Source: Embleya sp051903075 (GTDB taxonomy: Bacteria > Actinomycetota > Actinomycetes > Streptomycetales > Streptomycetaceae). Taken from it: a stretch of 64,000 nucleotides of DNA. The notes under the pieces were generated by a model. That model saw only the letters and a program-made list of their open reading frames with translations. It ran no database searches and had not been told where the DNA came from. Made by a program: the position numbers and the translations under genes. The stretch is from positions 4,836,001 through 4,900,000 of the forward strand of contig NZ_CP182422.1 in assembly GCF_051903075.1 (NCBI RefSeq), read 5' to 3'. Each line of letters begins with the position of its first letter. Positions within the stretch are counted from its first letter, which is position 1. Positions 59,826 to 64,000 of this stretch are shown here, piece after piece.

Positions 59826-61088
59826 GTGAGGCTTCGGAACGGCGTGCGTGTGGGGGCGGCGCTCGCGGCGCTCGTGCTGGCGGCGACGGCGTGCAGCACC
59901 AAGGGCGACGACGACAAGAAGGACAAGCAGTCGGGTGGGGTCAAGTCCGGCCCCGGGGTCACCGATACGACGATCACGCTCGGCGCGCTGACCGATCTGT
60001 CCGGTCCCTACGCGCCGTTGGGCAAGAGCATTGTCAACGCCCAGCAGTTGTACGTGGACGAGATCAACGCGCAGGGCGGGATCTGCGGACGCAAGTTGGC
60101 GATCACCGTGCGCGACCACGGCTACGACGTGCAGAAGGCGGTGGCCGCCTACACCGAGATCAAGGGCGGCGTCGCGGGCTTTCCGCAGGTGATCGGCTCG
60201 GCCGTGGTCACCGCGTTGCAGGACAGCCTGAAACAGGACCGGATCCTGACCTTCCCGCAGGCCTGGCCGGCGACCCTGCTGAACCGGTCGGAGATCCAGA
60301 TCGTCGGCACCACCTACGACATCGACATGATCAACGGGATGGACTTCCTGGTCCAGGCGGCGCAGCTGAAGTCCGGGGACAGGGTCGGGCACGTCTACTT
60401 CGAGGGCGAGTACGGCGAAAACGCGCTGGCGGGCGCGAAGTTCGCGGGCGGCAAGCTCGGCGTGCAGATCGTCGAGCAGAAGATCAAGGCCACCGACACC
60501 GACCTCACCGCGCAGATCGCCGCACTGCGCGGCGCGGGCGTCAAGGCGATCCTGATCAGCGCCGGGCCGACGCAGACCGCGACCCTGGTCGGCTTCGGCG
60601 CGGTGGCCGGGCTGCGGGTGCCGGTGCTCACCAGCGCGCCGGGCTTCCACCCGCAGGTGATGGCGAGCGCGGCGGCCGGGGCGCTGGAGCAACTGTTGTA
60701 CGTGGTGAGCGCGGCGCCGGCGATCGGCGCGGACATCCCGGCGGTGAAGAAGCTCGCCGCCGACTACAAGGCGAAGTATCCGGACGGGACCCTGGACCAG
60801 GGGGTGATCTCCGGGTACAACGCGATGAAGATCTTCGGCGAGGATCTGAAGGCGGCGTGCGCGGCGAAGGACCTGTCGCACGCCGGGATCATCGCCGCGC
60901 ACCGGCAGCAGAAGCAGATGGACACCGGCCTCGGCACGCCCGAGGACTTCTCCGACGTGACCAAGCCGGCCACCTACAAGTCGTACATCCTCAAGCCGAG
61001 CAAGGCCGCGCCGGGCAACCTGGTGGTGGCCAAGGACGCGTACGAGGTGCCGGCGGCGCGGGAGTACAAGTTGCCGGCGGCGGGGTAG
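59826..61088 (+). CDS. Branched-chain amino-acid/amide-type solute-binding lipoprotein
   Basis: 420 residues. Signal peptide with lipobox LAATAC at about residue 20. Peripla_BP_6 fold: TITLGALTDLSGPYAPLGKSI, DEINAQGGICGRKLAIT, HVYFEGEYGENAL. The GICGRK strand and YDVQKAV are shared with actinomycete paralogues of unclear ligand. Transporters of this type here may import amino acids, amides or aromatic/alicyclic acids. GTG start six bases after AAGGAG in the livM end. Confidence 0.88.
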   Translation: MRLRNGVRVGAALAALVLAATACSTKGDDDKKDKQSGGVKSGPGVTDTTITLGALTDLSGPYAPLGKSIVNAQQLYVDEINAQGGICGRKLAITVRDHGYDVQKAVAAYTEIKGGVAGFPQVIGSAVVTALQDSLKQDRILTFPQAWPATLLNRSEIQIVGTTYDIDMINGMDFLVQAAQLKSGDRVGHVYFEGEYGENALAGAKFAGGKLGVQIVEQKIKATDTDLTAQIAALRGAGVKAILISAGPTQTATLVGFGAVAGLRVPVLTSAPGFHPQVMASAAAGALEQLLYVVSAAPAIGADIPAVKKLAADYKAKYPDGTLDQGVISGYNAMKIFGEDLKAACAAKDLSHAGIIAAHRQQKQMDTGLGTPEDFSDVTKPATYKSYILKPSKAAPGNLVVAKDAYEVPAAREYKLPAAG

Positions 61089-61097
61089 CGGCCCGCC

Positions 61098-61664
61098 CTA
61101 TCGGATGGCCGGGGGGCCGAAGGTCAGGGTGATCCCGGCCGGCGGTCGGGCGGTGCCGTCGGCGGCCAGGGAGGCGCCGCTGAGGCTGTACAGGCGGGCG
61201 GTGCCGACGCCGGCGTAGGCGGCGATGCCCGGGCGGGCCCGGGCGGCGGCCAACGGGCCGTCGGGGCCGGTCATCCGGCTGCTCGGGCCCCGGTCGTGGT
61301 GCAGGTGGACCACGCCGGGGCCGAGCACCAGGTATTGCAACTCGTGCGTCAGCACCCGACAGGCGACCACCGTGGCAGCCGGGGTGGCCTCGTGCCCGAG
61401 GTCGCAGCGGGCCCCGTGCAGCGCGGCGGTCTCGGCGATCGTGTCGGCCAGGCAGTCGGCGATGCCGCGCTCCGGCCGATCGGTCAGCCGGGCGAGCAGG
61501 TGCACCCCCAGCCGCCGCAGGAACCACCCCATGCCGTGCCCGCACCCGCCCACCGGCTCGGTCGACGCGGCGGCCACCACGACCCCGGCCTCGGGCGTGG
61601 CGAGCGCGAACGCGCGGTCTGCGGAATCGTTTTTCGGGCCTTCGACGACCACCTCGGCATGCAC
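61098..61664 (-). CDS. PP2C-like protein, probably non-catalytic or divergent
   Basis: 188 residues from a GTG. KNDSADRAFALATPEAGVVVAAAS, CGHGMGWFLRRLGVHLLARL, LADCLADTIAETAALHGARC and ATVVACRVLTHELQYLVLGPG resemble a PPM/PP2C phosphatase core. The metal-binding DG and GD aspartates are not evident, and the length is short. It may be a truncated or divergent relative. It is convergent with the transporter operon (nine bases apart) and divergent from marR. Confidence 0.5.
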   Translation of the reverse strand: MHAEVVVEGPKNDSADRAFALATPEAGVVVAAASTEPVGGCGHGMGWFLRRLGVHLLARLTDRPERGIADCLADTIAETAALHGARCDLGHEATPAATVVACRVLTHELQYLVLGPGVVHLHHDRGPSSRMTGPDGPLAAARARPGIAAYAGVGTARLYSLSGASLAADGTARPPAGITLTFGPPAIR

Positions 61665-61779
61665 AAGATCAGTCTTGGGGACGAACGTCGGTGGGGACAG
61701 GGGTACGGGGCCGATTGGCTCGAAGGAGTGGGCGGCGGGCCGCCGTCGGGGCTCTCGTCGGTCCCCGTACGCTGACGCC

Positions 61780-62238
61780 ATGACCGACGAGGCGAGCCGA
61801 CGCAGGATCAACGAGGCGATCAGCTCGGTCCGCAGGCTGATGAGCAGTCGGCGGCTGGACGCGCTGCACATGGAGCGGTCCGGGGTGCCGTTGAGCCTGG
61901 TCGCGATCGGAGTGTTGCATCGCATCATCGACTTCGGGCCGATTCGGCCGACGGAGTTGGCGGAGCGGGCCGACATCCAACCGGCCGCGTTGAGTCGGCA
62001 GATCCGCATCCTGGAGGAAGGCGGCTACACGGTCCGGGTCACCGCTCCCGAGGACGGTCGGGTGGCGCTGCTTGAGGCGACCGCGCGCGGGAGCGAGGCG
62101 TACCGGCTGTTCGTGGCCGCCAACGACGCGATGTTGGCGCGGCAGTTGTCCGGGTGGACGGCGGAGGAGCTGAACGACCTGGCCGATCGTATGCAGCGGT
62201 TGGTGGCCGACCTGCGCGGGCCGCTGGACGAGCAGTGA
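61780..62238 (+). CDS. MarR-family transcriptional regulator
   Basis: 152 residues. Winged helix: IRPTELAERADIQPAALSRQIRILEEGGYTVRVTAPEDGRVALLEATARG. Flanking helices form the dimer interface. It lies directly before the acyl-CoA dehydrogenase, with a 20-bp perfect palindrome in the 78-bp gap. It therefore probably represses that operon, with an acyl-CoA or free acid as a plausible inducer. Start: ATG giving MTDEASRRRINEA. Confidence 0.88.
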   Translation: MTDEASRRRINEAISSVRRLMSSRRLDALHMERSGVPLSLVAIGVLHRIIDFGPIRPTELAERADIQPAALSRQIRILEEGGYTVRVTAPEDGRVALLEATARGSEAYRLFVAANDAMLARQLSGWTAEELNDLADRMQRLVADLRGPLDEQ

Positions 62239-62284
62239 GCGGTGCGGTCGGCGCGGGTGGTCGGCGTCGCGCGCGAGATGATTG

Positions 62285-62304
62285 ACTCTGTTAATTAACA
62301 GAGT
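62285..62304. promoter_or_regulatory. 20-bp perfect palindrome, probable MarR operator
   Basis: ACTCTGTTAA followed by its exact reverse complement, centred on TTAATTAA, in very GC-rich surroundings. It ends 12 bases before the dehydrogenase ATG. The nearby GTTAAC (62303-62308) overlaps a further half-site. Confidence 0.8.
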
Positions 62305-62316
62305 TAACGTCCCGTC

Positions 62317-63609
62317 ATGGCATGGGATTTCAGTACCGATCCGGAGGTCGCCGCCGAACTGGCGTGGATCCGGCGGATGGTGGTCGACGACATCGAGCCG
62401 CTCGACCTGGTGAAACACCGGATGAGCGCGGACAACTGGCGCGCCGTCACCGACCCGCTCAAGCAGGCGGTCAAGGACCGGGGCCTGTGGGCCGCACACC
62501 TGGACCCGGCCCTGGGCGGCGGCGGGTTCGGGCAGGTCCGGCTCGCGTTGATGCACGAGATCCTGGGGCGTACGCCGTCCGCGCCGGCCGTCTTCGGCAA
62601 TCAGGCGCCCGACTCGGGCAACGGTGAACTGCTCGCCGTGGGTGCGTCGAAGGCGCAGAAGGAGCGCTGGTTGTGGCCGCTGCTGGACGGCCGGCTGACC
62701 AGTTCGTTCTCGTTGACCGAACCGCACACGGCCGGCTCCGATCCGACCGGGATCCGGACCCGGGCGGTGCGCGACGGCGCGGACTGGGTGATCGACGGGC
62801 ACAAGTGGTTCGCCTCGAACGCGCGCCGGGCCGACTTCGTGCTGGTCTTCGCGGTCACCGACCCCGATGCCGAACGCCACCGGCGGGCCTCGATGTTCGT
62901 GGTCGAGCGGGGGACGCCCGGGATGCGCGTGGTGCGCGACGTGCCCACCATGCACCACCCGTACGACGGCGCCGCGACCCACCACCTCGGCGGTCACGCG
63001 GAACTGCTCTTCGAGGGTTGCCGGGTGCCGCACGAGAACCTGATCGGCGCGCCCGGGGACGCGTTCGTACTCGCCCAGAAGCGGCTGAACGGCGGTCGGA
63101 TCCAGCACACGATGCGCTGGATCGGCCAGTGCCGGCGGGCCTTCGACATGCTCTGCGAGCGGGCCCTGTCCCGGCGTTCGCACGGCCGGCCGCTGGCCGA
63201 GCACCAACTGGTGCAGGCGATGGTGACCGAATCCGCGATCGACATCCGGGCGTTGCGGCTGATGACCCTCGAAGCCGCCTGGATCTGGGACCACCAGGGG
63301 CCGGCGGCGGCCCGCCAGGCGGTGTCGGAGGTCAAGTATCGGGGCGCGCGGATCCTGCACGAAGTGGTCGATCGGGCGATCCAGGTGCACGGCGCGCTGG
63401 GCTACTCGGCCGACCTGCCGCTGGAGGAGATGTACCGACTGGCCCGCAACTTCCGGTTGTCGGACGGCGCGGACGAGGTGCACGTCGCGCAGGTGGCCAA
63501 ACTCGCGCTGCGCGGCCGGCGGGCGGTCGAGGGGTGGCCGAGTGAGCACATCCCGACCCGTCGCGCGGCGGCCGAGGCGCGCTTCGCGACGCTGCTGGAC
63601 CTGCCGTGA
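62317..63609 (+). CDS. Acyl-CoA dehydrogenase, ACAD10/11-like
   Basis: 430 residues. FSLTEPHTAGSDPTGIRTRA is the FAD/substrate loop, and WVIDGHKWFASNA follows. The C-terminal half has YRGARILHEVVDRAIQVHGALGYSADLPLEEMYRLAR and SDGADEVH. The catalytic base position near the C-terminus (SDGADEVH) is Asp-rich rather than the usual Glu. The pair with an overlapping aminoglycoside-phosphotransferase-like kinase recalls ACAD11, which works on 4-hydroxy acids; substrate unproven. No ribosome site is clear because the palindrome abuts the start. Confidence 0.88.
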   Translation: MAWDFSTDPEVAAELAWIRRMVVDDIEPLDLVKHRMSADNWRAVTDPLKQAVKDRGLWAAHLDPALGGGGFGQVRLALMHEILGRTPSAPAVFGNQAPDSGNGELLAVGASKAQKERWLWPLLDGRLTSSFSLTEPHTAGSDPTGIRTRAVRDGADWVIDGHKWFASNARRADFVLVFAVTDPDAERHRRASMFVVERGTPGMRVVRDVPTMHHPYDGAATHHLGGHAELLFEGCRVPHENLIGAPGDAFVLAQKRLNGGRIQHTMRWIGQCRRAFDMLCERALSRRSHGRPLAEHQLVQAMVTESAIDIRALRLMTLEAAWIWDHQGPAAARQAVSEVKYRGARILHEVVDRAIQVHGALGYSADLPLEEMYRLARNFRLSDGADEVHVAQVAKLALRGRRAVEGWPSEHIPTRRAAAEARFATLLDLP

Positions 63610-64000
63610 GCGGGCCGGGGGTGGTGGACGCGCGGGCGCTCGCCGACTGGATGGCCGGGCGGGGGCTGTTTGTGCGGGGGACAAAGCCCCGGGTCCAGGC
63701 GTTGGCGGGCGGCTCGTCCAATCCCACCTACCGGGTGCGGGGCGGCGGTGTCGACCTGGTGTTGCGCACGCCGCCTCGGCGCGGCGGGCTGCCCACCGCG
63801 CACGACATGGACCGGGAGTACCGGTTCCAGGCGGCGCTCGCGGGCGGCGCGGTCCCGGTCGCGCCGATGGTCGCGCTGTGTCCGGATCCGGCGGTGATCG
63901 GGGTGCCGTTCTACCTGATGGGGCGGCTGGACGGGGTGGTGTACGGCCGGGCCGAGTCGGTGCGGGGGTTGGCCGCGGACACGGCGGCGGCGGTCGGCGG
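63606..64000 (+). CDS. APH/choline-kinase-family phosphotransferase (5' part, cut by window edge)
   Basis: About 131 residues are visible from a GTG that overlaps the previous stop (GTGA). LAGGSSNPTYRVRGGGVDLVLRTPP has the glycine-rich loop and the ATP Lys/Arg position (Arg in VLRTPP). HDMDREYRFQAAL holds the alphaC Glu, and VPFYLMGRLDGVV is the hinge. The catalytic loop lies outside the window. This kinase type is fused to or beside ACAD10/11 dehydrogenases. Confidence 0.82.
   Translation, partial: MSGPGVVDARALADWMAGRGLFVRGTKPRVQALAGGSSNPTYRVRGGGVDLVLRTPPRRGGLPTAHDMDREYRFQAALAGGAVPVAPMVALCPDPAVIGVPFYLMGRLDGVVYGRAESVRGLAADTAAAVG

Noticed and set aside
1..64000. tRNA, rRNA, CRISPR or phage integrase
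   Set aside because: No tRNA-like TTCRA arms with acceptor pairing, no rRNA sequence, no spaced short direct repeats and no recombinase motifs were seen.

Overview
This is high-GC chromosomal DNA from a Streptomyces-like actinomycete (Streptomycetaceae or a close relative). The evidence is the very GC-rich third codon positions, frequent GTG starts, and a set of genes typical of that group: sigR-rsrA, the dasR-dasABC chitosugar system, wblE, an rsbW-sigH-type pair, kgd, bsaP and a CatR-type catalase switch. Most of the window is conserved core chromosome. No rRNA or tRNA gene, CRISPR array, prophage or complete transposon was seen.

Layout, left to right. 1-2.5 kb: a 61-bp tandem repeat array runs into the stop codon of a Fur-family repressor (catR), divergent from a catalase. 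2.6-10 kb: CBS-pair protein, hisN, a HAD phosphatase, a DUF2087 regulator, a DUF4097 protein, a DUF2231 membrane protein, then rsgA and aroA. 10-16 kb: an HMCES-type DNA-crosslink protease, a small hydrolase, the thiol-oxidation switch sigR-rsrA with a sequence-perfect autoregulatory promoter, two overlapping membrane HD-domain genes, and a higher-order minisatellite. 16-20.6 kb: biotin genes bsaP, bioB and bioD, interleaved with a GNAT acetyltransferase and an orphan thiamine-diphosphate enzyme. 20.8-30.7 kb: a compact N-acetylglucosamine/chitobiose module (dasR, dasABC, a GH3 hexosaminidase, a SIS-family sugar-phosphate enzyme, nagA) with four DasR-type operators, followed by bioF. 30.8-36.8 kb: PdtaS-like kinase, wblE, a lipid kinase, a membrane protein, sigH-rsbW and a CGNR-type zinc finger. 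37-45 kb: malic enzyme, a dehydrogenase, an orphan Tat lipoprotein, a PadR/DUF4097 operon with a double palindromic operator, DUF4184 and DUF6104. 44.8-50.7 kb: kgd and a two-component system. 51-55.9 kb: PAP2 enzyme, a palindromic MITE-like element, an MFS exporter, an enoyl-CoA hydratase and a PucR-type regulator. 56-61 kb: a complete branched-chain-amino-acid-type ABC transporter. 61-64 kb: a PP2C-like gene, marR with a 20-bp operator, and an acyl-CoA dehydrogenase overlapping an ACAD11-type kinase cut by the window edge.

How the genes work together. The das block is a self-contained circuit: uptake (DasABC), cytoplasmic hydrolysis (GH3 enzyme), deacetylation (NagA) and presumably deamination/isomerisation (SIS protein), under DasR acting at paired sites before dasA and nagA. 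CatR-KatA and SigR-RsrA are two separate oxidative-stress circuits; rsbW-sigH is a general-stress circuit. The right-hand end looks like an acyl-CoA or amino-acid catabolic region.

The least explained signals are non-coding: the 61-bp array, the 81-bp higher-order repeat, a cluster of GCGAAGC mini-hairpins nested in terminators at 41.3 kb, and the palindromic CTAG-flanked element at 51.9 kb. I found no clear wholly new protein system. All coordinates, motifs and repeats were read by eye; family assignments come from recognised sequence motifs, not database searches.
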